DNA of 21,917 bases from a virus. The DNA lies in IMG/VR virus record IMGVR_UViG_3300018466_000013, positions 1 through 21,917 of that record, one strand, 5' to 3'. Shown here one piece after another: positions 6,213-13,895 of this stretch; the first letter of the stretch is position 1, and every line of letters begins with the position of its first letter. A program made the position numbers and the translations under genes. The notes beneath the pieces are model-generated. The model had not been told where the DNA came from and did not search any database. It was given only the letters and a program-made list of their open reading frames with translations.

Positions 6213-8033
6213 ATGAACCTATCAGACTTATTGGTTGGAACGCTGGACGAGAATCCAAAGTCTGACCTGGATGACATATTTGAGGAGGAGCCTGTATCTC
6301 TTGACGTTTTCGTGCGAGATAAGAAGTTTATGGGCTCTCCTCCATTATCTGCCGTACAGTATGAATGCGTACGCTACGCGGAAAGAATTTACTTCCCGGA
6401 GCTATACCCTCTTATGGGTGAGCACTTCGATCCTTATTGGGCTGAACCTCTCAGAATGGTTAACTTTGTTAATCTTCAGTGGGGCAAGGGTTCAGGTAAG
6501 GGACACGTATGTAGAACTATTTCTCTGCGTGTAGCATATCTACTACTTTGTCTTCGCTCACCGCAGGATTATTTCGGCATGCCTGGACAGGACTCTATTC
6601 ACCTACTTAATGTTGCGATGAACGCACAGCAGGCGCAGAGAGCGTTCTTCGATCCTGTAGAAAAGCTTGTGAGAACTTCTCCATGGTTTTCTCAAAGGTC
6701 TGCCCCTACTCGTGGTGCGATTGTCTATGCAAAAAACGTAGAAGCGATCTCAGGGCACTCAGAGGCTGAATCTCAGGAAGGTCTTAACCTTCTTCTAGGC
6801 GTAGCTGACGAGATTGACGGTTTTAGGTCTAAGGAAGAGGTACGAGGAAATACTACAGGACGAGTACCACAGAATACCGTAGAAGGAATTCTTGATATGA
6901 TGCGTACATCATCATCTACTCGTTTTCCTAGAACATTCAAAAATGTTCGTATTTCTTATCCTCGTTATCTTGGATCAGCTATTCAGCGTCTTACAGCTCA
7001 AAGTCGTGAAGATAATGAAAAGCATGGTGACAAGTCACGTCATTATGTGTCTGGCCCATTACCTACATGGGAAGTTAATCCTAACTTCAAGCAGTTCACA
7101 CTAGTTCCTGTAGCTGGAAGTACTGTGGAAGTACCTGAGATCTTCGTATCGGACTACGAAGAAGATGCTAACATGGCTAAGGCTAAGTATGAATGTAAGC
7201 CTAGCAAGGCCTCTGATCCATTCTTCCGTAATGAGTTTTTGGTGCGCTCAGCCTTTACTCCTGTAGAGCGACAGCCTGTCGAAGTTATGTATTACCGAGA
7301 TGGAGATGGATGGGAAGTCAGATACGATTTTTCCCCTGATTTGAAACCTATCAAGGGCGCACAGTACGCCATGCACGGTGACCTGGCAGTAACAGGAGAC
7401 CGTGCAGGAATTGCTATGGCACATACTGTCCGTAAGGAAGAGTTTGAGTCAGAAGTAACTCTAGAGGATGGATCAGTAATTACTTCTAGGGAATTGCGTC
7501 CCATCATCAAGGTGGACTTTGTATTCAGTTTTGAGGCCAACAAAGGTGAAAACCCTCCACGAGAAATTCAGATTCGTTGGGCTCGTGAATTAGCTTATGA
7601 GTTGCGTAGACGAGGTTTCAGAATTAAGCGTTTTACTTTCGATGGTTATGAATCTCGTGATTCAATGCAACAGCTTGAAAAAATGGGCGTAGAGTCTATG
7701 AAGGTATCTACTGATCGCTCTAATGAACCTTGGCGTAACCTTATGGATGTTATGTACGATGGAAGACTTATTGCGGGCCATAGAGATCTTCTGGTTGATG
7801 AATTGCTAGGTCTTACTAAGCTACCAAATGGTAAGGTAGATCACCCTAGATTAGGTTCAAAGGATGAAGCTGACGCCTTAGCTTGCGCAGTTTTTGGAGC
7901 TGTTGAGCAAGGTGGCCGTGAAAATTCAGACGGAGAAGTGGCTTTTTATAGAAAATCTGAGATCACAATGGGTCCTAGAGTTGATCTTCCTATAGGAATG
8001 TCACATATTTTGATGATGCCAGAACAATTTTAG
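6213..8033 (+). CDS. terL: Terminase large subunit
   Basis: A 606-residue packaging motor. The Walker A variant WGKGSGKGH lies at about 90-98 and Walker B GVADEID at about 196-202, forming the ATPase. The C-terminal RNase H-like nuclease shows Asp390 and Asp396 in MHGDLAVTGDRAG, Asp477 in FTFDGYES and Asp554 in KDEADALACAV. Together these pump DNA into the prohead through the portal and cut concatemers. Length and motif order are complete. The AGAGG SD lies in the end of the upstream gene. The portal gene follows after a hairpin-containing gap of 46 nt. Confidence 0.93.
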   Translation: MNLSDLLVGTLDENPKSDLDDIFEEEPVSLDVFVRDKKFMGSPPLSAVQYECVRYAERIYFPELYPLMGEHFDPYWAEPLRMVNFVNLQWGKGSGKGHVCRTISLRVAYLLLCLRSPQDYFGMPGQDSIHLLNVAMNAQQAQRAFFDPVEKLVRTSPWFSQRSAPTRGAIVYAKNVEAISGHSEAESQEGLNLLLGVADEIDGFRSKEEVRGNTTGRVPQNTVEGILDMMRTSSSTRFPRTFKNVRISYPRYLGSAIQRLTAQSREDNEKHGDKSRHYVSGPLPTWEVNPNFKQFTLVPVAGSTVEVPEIFVSDYEEDANMAKAKYECKPSKASDPFFRNEFLVRSAFTPVERQPVEVMYYRDGDGWEVRYDFSPDLKPIKGAQYAMHGDLAVTGDRAGIAMAHTVRKEEFESEVTLEDGSVITSRELRPIIKVDFVFSFEANKGENPPREIQIRWARELAYELRRRGFRIKRFTFDGYESRDSMQQLEKMGVESMKVSTDRSNEPWRNLMDVMYDGRLIAGHRDLLVDELLGLTKLPNGKVDHPRLGSKDEADALACAVFGAVEQGGRENSDGEVAFYRKSEITMGPRVDLPIGMSHILMMPEQF

Positions 8034-8035
8034 AA

Positions 8036-8074
8036 TTCTCCTGCCGATAGCTTAAAAAGATGTCGGCAGGAGGA
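8036..8074 (+). promoter_or_regulatory. Hairpin hiding the portal SD
   Basis: CTCCTGCCGA (8038-8047) pairs perfectly with TCGGCAGGAG (8063-8072), plus a G-U pair and an A-U pair inward, around an 11-nt A-rich loop. The SD AGGAGG (8068-8073) lies wholly in the right arm. CCGATAG, a variant of the recurring motif, lies in the left arm and loop. No T-run follows, so a terminator is unlikely. Confidence 0.75.
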
Positions 8075-8079
8075 AACTA

Positions 8080-9930
8080 ATGGCAAGAGAAGATATGGCT
8101 ACACCTAAGCCCCGCTCCTTAGTGGAAATAGGTTTCAATGACAATATGCCTTTTACTGAACCTTATAAAGGCTCTCATCTTGTTTACAAGCATTCCGAAG
8201 TAACTGTTAAGCAATTAATAAGAATGCGTCGTACAGACGGACAGGCCCGCGCCTTGTACCGTCTTCTTACTTTACCTATTAGAGCAGCCCTACAAACTGC
8301 TACATTCGTTCCTGCTCAAATCGAGGAGGGAGGCGAAGAAGAGGCTGAGTTTATTGAGCAGTTATTCACACTGCCTCCTAATGCTGGTGGAATGAGTGTC
8401 CCACTAACCAGAATCATTGCTCAGATGCTTCAGGCTGTATTCGATGGGTTTTCTCCGTTTGAAATGGTTTATTGGCAACCTAAGACTGGGCCACTTAAAG
8501 GTAAGTGGACTCTCAAGAAGCTTAATTATCTGCCAGCCGACACTGTAAAATTCTTGGTAACTAAAGACGGTAGCTTTGATGGATTCCGTCAGGTTACTCA
8601 CCGTCCCGGTGGAGAGATTATTGATGTTAAGATTCCTAGAAATTCTTGTGTATATTATGCCGCCCAAGAGGAAGAAAACAAGTTCTATGGCCTTAGCTAT
8701 TTTGAAGCAGCATTTTATCACTTTGATAAAAAGGTAAAACTTTACTATTTGATGCACCTGGCAGCACAGCGCTCTGCTGTTGGTACTCGTGTTGGTACTA
8801 TTCCTGAAGACCATGATGACAATGAAAAGGTTGCATTCCAGATGGGTCTATCTGACCTTGGTGTAGCTCAGTGGATGACGAAACCTGAAAATTACCTTGT
8901 GGAATTGCTGAAGGAAGGTGGAAGTTTCGACTTCCTGTCTTACATTAATCACCACAACTCTCAGATGTCTAAGTCTATTTTGGCAGCATTCTTTGATGAG
9001 AACCAAGGAACTGGTGGAGACGCGTCTCTAGTTGACTTCGGCAAGCAGACTGACTCATTGTTCGTTATGATGCTTCAGACTATTATGACAGAAATTGCTT
9101 CTATCATAAATCACTACATCATTCCTCGCTTCATTGATTGGAATTTCAAGTCAGGTAAGTATCCTGAATTCCGCTGGGGTCCATTCACTGATGATGATAA
9201 GAATGCCATTCAGGAAGTATTCACAGCTCTTGCAGGTATTCAAGGTGGAAACTTTACACCAGAATTTTTCCGCGAGACTGAAAAGAAGATGGCAGATAAG
9301 TTCGGCCTAGAAATCGATTATGAGACTATTGAAAAAGAAGAAGAGGCACTTAAGACTGCTGAAGCTGTAGCGCCTACAGGAGAAGTATCTGCCGATGGTG
9401 AAATCTCTCCCGATAATACTATTCCTACAGATATGCTTCCAGAAGGCTTTACATTAAGTCATTTACTGGATATGGGGTTTGTGTTAGCTACAGAGTTTGG
9501 TGACAAGCCGGAAGATGATAAATTGGTCATCGAGTTAGCAGGACAGAGAAAAGTTCTGACTCAAGAAGGTGTTCGTCGTTATGGGCTGCCTATTGGTACT
9601 CCATTAGGCACAGGAGTTAAGCCTGGCAATACTAAGCCTAAGAATAATCCTAATGACACTCCTGCCGCAGGTACTATTCATAAATCTAGTGATCCTCGCG
9701 TCAGCCAAGGATCAGATGCCAAGAATAAGGGAGAAGGTAATACTGGATCAGCGGCTGTACTAAGGTTACTATCAAATCCTAAGTTGCCAGGTGTTAAACT
9801 ATTAGTTTATGCAGACGGTACTGTTCAATTCCAATTCGGGGATGGTACTAAATCAAATCGCCAAGAATTTGACTGGAAGAAGTTCCAGGAGAAGGGCTGG
9901 GGAGTAAATAAGGGTGAGAAACTAAAATGA
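8080..9930 (+). CDS. Portal protein
   Basis: A 616-residue protein. The N-terminal half fits the DUF935-like portal group: MRRTDGQARALYRLLTLPI (about 50-68), DGFSPFEMVYW (about 126-136), NKFYGLSYFEAAFYHFDK, and IIPRFIDWNF followed by FRWGPF (about 348-370). Twelve copies should form the ring through which DNA passes. The clip and crown region is followed by an unusual C-terminal extension (about 430-616), with a Gly/Pro/Asn-rich linker and a final strand-rich piece near VKLLVYADGTVQFQFGDG. Position after terminase and before the protease is standard. The next gene overlaps by 4 nt. Confidence 0.88.
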   Translation: MAREDMATPKPRSLVEIGFNDNMPFTEPYKGSHLVYKHSEVTVKQLIRMRRTDGQARALYRLLTLPIRAALQTATFVPAQIEEGGEEEAEFIEQLFTLPPNAGGMSVPLTRIIAQMLQAVFDGFSPFEMVYWQPKTGPLKGKWTLKKLNYLPADTVKFLVTKDGSFDGFRQVTHRPGGEIIDVKIPRNSCVYYAAQEEENKFYGLSYFEAAFYHFDKKVKLYYLMHLAAQRSAVGTRVGTIPEDHDDNEKVAFQMGLSDLGVAQWMTKPENYLVELLKEGGSFDFLSYINHHNSQMSKSILAAFFDENQGTGGDASLVDFGKQTDSLFVMMLQTIMTEIASIINHYIIPRFIDWNFKSGKYPEFRWGPFTDDDKNAIQEVFTALAGIQGGNFTPEFFRETEKKMADKFGLEIDYETIEKEEEALKTAEAVAPTGEVSADGEISPDNTIPTDMLPEGFTLSHLLDMGFVLATEFGDKPEDDKLVIELAGQRKVLTQEGVRRYGLPIGTPLGTGVKPGNTKPKNNPNDTPAAGTIHKSSDPRVSQGSDAKNKGEGNTGSAAVLRLLSNPKLPGVKLLVYADGTVQFQFGDGTKSNRQEFDWKKFQEKGWGVNKGEKLK

Positions 9931-10211
9931 CAATGAATCAGTTCACATTAGAGTTACGAAACTCTCTGGTTGAGCTGGCTGCAAAGGGAATTACTTTTGA
10001 GGCCAAGGAGCCTGAGTTCGTAGAATTTGCTGGTAAGAAGCTAAAGCCGGGAAGGTATGGCAGAGGTAAAGGATACGCCAAGGCCTTCCTTATTGTTGAA
10101 TCTGATGGGCAAGTATACTACCAGAATAAACATGGAGTAATAAGTAAAAGATTGACAGAAAAGGCATTCCTAACTCATTGGGATGCAGGAATGTCAACTT
10201 TTTTGGAATAA
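9927..10211 (+). CDS. Unknown small protein after portal (94 aa)
   Basis: The start overlaps the portal stop (ATGA). The first 30 residues form a helix (FTLELRNSLVELAAKGI). They are followed by a basic turn GRYGRGKGYAKAF and strands FLIVESDGQVYYQ that echo the end of the portal (LVYADGTVQFQF). No family is recognised. Coupling to the portal suggests a capsid or portal accessory role. Confidence 0.7.
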   Translation: MTMNQFTLELRNSLVELAAKGITFEAKEPEFVEFAGKKLKPGRYGRGKGYAKAFLIVESDGQVYYQNKHGVISKRLTEKAFLTHWDAGMSTFLE

Positions 10212-10259
10212 ATTTAAATTATGCCGATGTACAATGTGTCAGTATAATGGAGGTATGCA

Positions 10260-11405
10260 GTGGATAACAATTTTGTAATCATTCCTAGTAGGGATGGTGC
10301 AGCTTACGATGAGATGACAGAAGCATCTATTGAGCTGTCAAGGAAGAGTTCTGGCACCCTGTTCAGGAAGCATATTCTTAACGTAGGTAGGGATCTTGTT
10401 CATCCTGCTGTCGGCCGAATTAAGATTGACGATGCTTTCGTTACAGCGCTAAAAACTAACTTTACTAACAAGGCTTGCGATATTGTACAAGTTCCTCTTG
10501 CTAATGACAAGAACGAGCACGTAGAAGATCCTGATCGTAACGTTGGTGAAGTTGTAGATATTGAAGTTAAAGATAACAAGGTTTATGCAGTAATTGATGC
10601 TCGTGATCCTAAGGCTGTCGAGAAGTTCAAGAATAAAACCTATATTGGTGCATCAGCAATGATTGCTATGAACTATACCGACACATCCACCACCAAAAAG
10701 GTTGGGCCTACTCTTTGTCATGTAGCTGTGACTAATCGTCCCTACATTACTAATTTAGAGGATTATGAAGAAATAGTAAAGGCATCAGCCGATAATTCAG
10801 AAGAAGCGGTTCTTTTAACTGAATCCGCCGAAACTGTTGTAGACGACAATTCAGGTTCAGTAGAAGAACCAGAGGTAGAGGAGCCAAAAACAATGACTAA
10901 GGAAGAGCTTCTTGCAGCTCTGAAGGATGAGCACAACATTGATGTTGTAGCTCTTCAGGCTGAGGCTGCTAAGCCAGCAGAAACAGATACTACTGCCGAG
11001 CTTTCAAATAAGCTTGTAACTGCACTAACTGAAGCAGGCGTAGTTAAGCTAACTGCTGACGATGCAGGCGCAAATGTAGAGCAGGTTGTAGGAGCTGTAG
11101 TTGAGCTAGCAACTGATAATGTAAAGCTAACTAATCGCATCGAAGCTCTTGAGCTTTCAAATCGCGAGAAGGATGCAGACGCTGAAGTAAAGGCTAAGGT
11201 AGCTGAAGGTTTCATTGATCCTGCTAGTGCAGACGCAATGAAGGAACTGTATCTAAGCAACCAGGATCTTTACACTAAGCTTCTACCAGCAGAGCCTAAG
11301 GTTGACCTAAGCGGAACACCAGTAGGAACATCTGTAGAGGAAAAGGACGAAACACAGGTAGATGTAAATGCTGAAGTAGCCCGTCTAAGCGCATTGAACA
11401 TCTGA
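10260..11405 (+). CDS. Capsid maturation protease with scaffold domain
   Basis: A 381-residue protein with a GTG start and GGAGG 6 nt upstream. Residues 1-170 resemble Mu gpI-like prohead proteases. His87 in KNEHVEDPDRNVGEV, Ser132 in YIGASAMIAM and His154 in GPTLCHVAVTNRPYI would form a Ser-His-His type site; this assignment is from pattern, not alignment. Residues about 175-381 are acidic and helical (long Glu/Ala/Val stretches, a predicted coiled coil), as expected of a scaffold that fills the prohead and is later degraded. The decoration and major capsid genes come next, which matches the role. Confidence 0.82.
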   Translation: MDNNFVIIPSRDGAAYDEMTEASIELSRKSSGTLFRKHILNVGRDLVHPAVGRIKIDDAFVTALKTNFTNKACDIVQVPLANDKNEHVEDPDRNVGEVVDIEVKDNKVYAVIDARDPKAVEKFKNKTYIGASAMIAMNYTDTSTTKKVGPTLCHVAVTNRPYITNLEDYEEIVKASADNSEEAVLLTESAETVVDDNSGSVEEPEVEEPKTMTKEELLAALKDEHNIDVVALQAEAAKPAETDTTAELSNKLVTALTEAGVVKLTADDAGANVEQVVGAVVELATDNVKLTNRIEALELSNREKDADAEVKAKVAEGFIDPASADAMKELYLSNQDLYTKLLPAEPKVDLSGTPVGTSVEEKDETQVDVNAEVARLSALNI

Positions 11406-11436
11406 GGAATTTAATTAAAAGAGAGGTCGATTAGAT

Positions 11437-11829
11437 ATGGCAACAACAGATTTTGAGAGAATTCCTTCTCCTGGCTATACAAGCCCTACAGGTACCTACG
11501 CCCCAACAGAGATTCTTTACTCTGCTGTTGGTCTGCGTCAGAAGGGTGTAACTCTAGCCGCAGGACAAGGAATCCTTCCAGCAGGAACAGTAATTGCACA
11601 ACACACAACTACTAAGCGCTACCATGTTTACACAAGTGGTGGCTCTAACGGACTTGGTACTCCGGTAGGTGTTCTTCGTCGTGCAGCAGACACAAGTACA
11701 GGAGAGCAGCAGGGTAACATTGTTATCTCTGGCGCACTAAAGCTTTCTCTAGTATCTGGTGCTGATTCAGGAGCTATCACTTCCCTTAACGCTCGCACAA
11801 GTGCAGCTATGGGAACTTTTATTTTTTGA
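11437..11829 (+). CDS. Head decoration protein (lambda gpD-like)
   Basis: A 130-residue protein of small residues and strands. Features include SPGYTSPTGTYAPTEILYS near the start (a flexible N-terminal arm), LAAGQGILPAGTVIAQ (about 40-55), a Gly-Ser loop, VGVLRRAADTSTGEQQGNIV and LKLSLVSG. The GILPAGTV...GVL pattern is typical of gpD-family proteins that trimerise on the capsid surface and lock it after expansion. It lies between protease/scaffold and major capsid genes, now separated from the latter by an HNH cassette. Confidence 0.8.
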   Translation: MATTDFERIPSPGYTSPTGTYAPTEILYSAVGLRQKGVTLAAGQGILPAGTVIAQHTTTKRYHVYTSGGSNGLGTPVGVLRRAADTSTGEQQGNIVISGALKLSLVSGADSGAITSLNARTSAAMGTFIF

Positions 11830-11853
11830 GATAATATGTACCTATATGTCCGT

Positions 11854-11882
11854 TTTACATTTACGAGCATATAGTGTACAAT
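11854..11882 (+). promoter_or_regulatory. Promoter of HNH cassette
   Basis: TTTACA (11854-11859), exactly 17 nt, TACAAT (11877-11882): the best sigma70-like promoter in the window. The RNA would start near 11889, inside the left arm of the terminator that follows, so RNAs from this promoter would lack the full hairpin. A 7-bp inverted repeat CTATATG/CATATAG (11842-11848, 11868-11874) flanks the -35. Confidence 0.65.
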
Positions 11883-11883
11883 T

Positions 11884-11913
11884 AGAAGGCACCCATATGG
11901 GTGCCTTCTTTTT
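11884..11913 (+). terminator. Terminator after decoration gene
   Basis: AGAAGGCACCC (11884-11894) and GGGTGCCTTCT (11899-11909) form a perfect 11-bp stem with an ATAT loop and a T-run. The overlapping promoter lies directly upstream. Confidence 0.95.
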
Positions 11914-11931
11914 ATCTTGGAGAACTAAAAT

Positions 11932-12483
11932 ATGAAATGTTGTTCCCGCTGTAAAATTAATAAACCTTTAGACTGCTTTAGTAAGCTAGGTTCAGCTAAA
12001 GATGGTTTGCAGTCTAAGTGCAAACAGTGCTTTTCTGAATATAACAAAAAGCGTTATGAGGAAAAAGGTGAAGAGATTCGTGCTAAAGTTAATGCTCGCG
12101 CTAAAGCTTTAGGCAAAGACTTGTATGAAAAATTTCAACGACCTTATGCGCAAGAATATTACAAGAAGAATCGTGAAAAAATGCTAGCAGCTTCCGCAGC
12201 TAGAGATAAGGCTAATCCTGAAGCTCGTAAGGGCCGCAAAGCTAGACATCGAGCCAGAACCTTAATATCTATGTCTAAATTAGATAGAAAGAAATCTACT
12301 CTTCATCGCAAACGGATCAAGAATGATCCTTGTTTCTACTGTAAGGGTTTTACTTCTACGATGCATGATGATCATTACTTTCCTTTGGCTAGGGGCGGAA
12401 CAGATCATTGGTTTAATATTGTAAGGGCTTGCTCGACTTGCAATCAAAAGAAGAACAGTCGCCTGGTAAGTCAGGGTATATAA
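11932..12483 (+). CDS. HNH homing endonuclease (free-standing)
   Basis: A 183-residue, very basic protein. The N-terminal zinc knuckle has Cys4-x2-Cys7 and Cys30-x2-Cys33. A long Lys/Arg helical linker (about 40-125) should bind DNA. The HNH core at about 134-175 has CFYC, DDHYFPLARGG (His148 general base), Asn162 and CSTCNQKK, with a second zinc pair. The gene sits between the decoration and major capsid genes, which are usually adjacent. It has its own promoter and a terminator on each side, as expected for a mobile selfish insertion. The likely target is the intergenic site in related phages that lack it. Confidence 0.88.
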   Translation: MKCCSRCKINKPLDCFSKLGSAKDGLQSKCKQCFSEYNKKRYEEKGEEIRAKVNARAKALGKDLYEKFQRPYAQEYYKKNREKMLAASAARDKANPEARKGRKARHRARTLISMSKLDRKKSTLHRKRIKNDPCFYCKGFTSTMHDDHYFPLARGGTDHWFNIVRACSTCNQKKNSRLVSQGI

Positions 12484-12496
12484 GATTTACGAAATT

Positions 12497-12521
12497 GAGG
12501 CTCCTAAGGGGCCTCTTTTTT
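12497..12521 (+). terminator. Terminator after HNH gene
   Basis: GAGGCTCC (12497-12504), loop TAA, GGGGCCTC (12508-12515; one G-U pair), followed by six T. It closes the HNH cassette. Confidence 0.9.
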
Positions 12522-12566
12522 GTTGTCTTTGAAATTACTTTTAACGCTTTTCTGACTTCTCAATAA

Positions 12567-12581
12567 AACTGTCCGATAACT
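12567..12581 (+). repeat. 15-nt intergenic repeat with CCGATAAC, copy 1
   Basis: AACTGTCCGATAACT is identical to 15201-15215. It lies in the major capsid leader, 46 nt after the HNH terminator. GTCCGA here can pair with TCGGAC at 12637-12642. Confidence 0.6.
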
Positions 12582-12636
12582 GAATTAGTAACAAAATCTT
12601 AAAGACCAACTGGAAGAGCCATATTGGCAGTGCAGG

Positions 12637-12692
12637 TCGGACCTCAAGGGGTCGCTACTTTACTTTTTTGGGAATGCAAAAACTGCGGCCCC
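12637..12692 (+). promoter_or_regulatory. Structured leader of major capsid gene
   Basis: The gap 12522-12713 has no gene. GGGGTCGC (12648-12655) pairs with GCGGCCCC (12685-12692; one G-U). A T5/A5 pairing sits inside the loop, ending 8 nt before the SD AAGGAG. A competing stem GACCT (12640-12644) with GGGTC (12649-12653) uses the same bases, so two exclusive folds are possible. Confidence 0.5.
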
Positions 12693-12713
12693 TAATTATG
12701 AAGGAGACTCAAA

Positions 12714-13736
12714 GTGCCAGATATTAGTCTATTGGAGCCTTTGGTTCTGTTGGGCGTCGTGGAAAAGCTTCCTGCTGCTCAGAATATGATTCTTTTAAAC
12801 AGTACTCCAAAGCGCCAGGTACCTACTCAGACATTTAGTTGGGACATCATTCGCGGTTCTCGTATGATGGCAAAGCCTAACGTTCCTAACTCAGAAGCAC
12901 ACATCGTTGGTCGTCTAGGCCGCGAGCAGGCAAGTGCTAGCTTGCTATACGTTCGTGAGAAGAAGGTTTTCGAGCCTACTACTCTAATGTGGCTTCGTGA
13001 GGTTGGAACAGTAAACGGTAAGGTCAACGCAGAGCGTGAAGTTGTTCGTGAGCTTCAGGATCTTAACAGCCGTATTGATGCTTTTGTAGAGTATACTCTA
13101 TGGAAGGCAGTCGGCGGTAACCTTGTGCTAGACTTCCCAGACGTACAGGCAAGCATTGATTACAAGTTCCCAGCAGACCACCGCGTTGACGCTGGTACTC
13201 CATGGGCAACTGCAACACCTACAGAAATCATCGAAGATGTTCAGGCATGGCGTAAGCTCATCCTTAACCATGGCCGCGTAAATGCAAATAAGGCATATGC
13301 TACTCAGGCAACTATTGACCGAATTATGCACGCATTTGCAGCTAACGCTGACGTAAACGGATCACTTGTGCTACAGGCCGGTGGTGCACTACTATCTGAC
13401 AGACTAAAGGATGCCTACGTAGCTACTGGAACACTTCCAGGATTCCTAGGTCTTGACTGGCAGGCAGTTGAGCACGTATATGAGACAGACGCAGGAGATG
13501 AAGTAGGTTACCTAGCAGATGACACTGTTATCCTTGGTAACTTCGACACAAACCGTCCAGTAGAATTGGTTGAAGGACCAACTGCTGACTTCTCAGCTCC
13601 AGCTAACTTCATTGGTCGTTTCTCAAAGAGCTGGACTGAGCCAGACCCTTCAGGCCGTCAGGTTCTTATTGAGTACAACTTCCTACCAATTATCACTCGC
13701 CCAGAGCAGTTCGTAATTGCCGATGTCGGGGCCTGA
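12714..13736 (+). CDS. Major capsid protein (gpE-like)
   Basis: A 340-residue protein with a GTG start and AAGGAG 7 nt upstream. It fits the lambda gpE family of the HK97 fold. The N-terminal arm LLEPLVLLGVVEKLP is followed by MILLNSTPKRQVPTQTFSWDI (written here only in part of the strand), REQASASLLYVREKKVF, and a helix with AEREVVRELQDLNSRIDAFVE (spine helix). DVQAWRKLILNHGRVNANKAY follows, then a C-terminal strand RQVLIEYNFLPIITRPEQF. It pairs with the gpD-like decoration gene upstream, as in lambda-type heads. It ends in a terminator-like hairpin. Strong codon use and SD fit the most abundant virion protein. Confidence 0.92.
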   Translation: MPDISLLEPLVLLGVVEKLPAAQNMILLNSTPKRQVPTQTFSWDIIRGSRMMAKPNVPNSEAHIVGRLGREQASASLLYVREKKVFEPTTLMWLREVGTVNGKVNAEREVVRELQDLNSRIDAFVEYTLWKAVGGNLVLDFPDVQASIDYKFPADHRVDAGTPWATATPTEIIEDVQAWRKLILNHGRVNANKAYATQATIDRIMHAFAANADVNGSLVLQAGGALLSDRLKDAYVATGTLPGFLGLDWQAVEHVYETDAGDEVGYLADDTVILGNFDTNRPVELVEGPTADFSAPANFIGRFSKSWTEPDPSGRQVLIEYNFLPIITRPEQFVIADVGA

Positions 13737-13753
13737 AATTAAATAGCTTTACC

Positions 13754-13787
13754 AAGAAGGCCTCTGACTTGCGTCGGGGGCCTTCTT
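13754..13787 (+). terminator. Hairpin terminator after major capsid gene
   Basis: AAGAAGGCC (13754-13762) and GGCCTTCTT (13779-13787) are perfectly paired. The six bases inside pair too (with G-U) around a TTGC loop, giving a 15-bp stem. The following T-run is weak, so termination may be partial, or the hairpin may protect the capsid mRNA 3' end. Confidence 0.7.
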
Positions 13788-13816
13788 GCTGTAGTATTGT
13801 ACTTGTCCTGCACATA

Positions 13817-13845
13817 TAGACGCATGATCAGCGCTGTGCTACACT
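13817..13845 (+). promoter_or_regulatory. Weak promoter candidate
   Basis: TAGACG (13817-13822), 17 nt, TACACT (13840-13845), four of six matches each. It lies in the 159-nt gap between the capsid terminator and the phosphoesterase gene. TATACT overlaps at 13845-13850. Confidence 0.3.
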
Positions 13846-13895
13846 ATACTTAGTTGCCTGACGAATACAGGCGCTCACATTAAGGAATTTATATT

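Noticed and set aside
10243-10248. TATAAT as a promoter -10 before the protease gene
   Set aside because: It touches the SD GGAGG, so RNA would start after the SD, and no -35 lies at 16-18 nt.
9410-10796. CCGATAAT copies at 9410 and 10789
   Set aside because: Inside the portal and protease genes without nearby start sites; treated as chance matches, not as motif members.
10955-11260. Minus-strand Ser/Ala/Thr-rich ORF in the scaffold region
   Set aside because: A mirror of the Glu/Ala/Val-rich coiled coil on the + strand; no SD and biased composition.
12601-12660. Possible tRNA in the major capsid leader
   Set aside because: No cloverleaf, no T-arm consensus; the paired bases make competing simple hairpins.
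12674-12727. 17-codon ORF overlapping the major capsid start
   Set aside because: No SD, no recognisable peptide, and its bases are explained by the leader hairpin.
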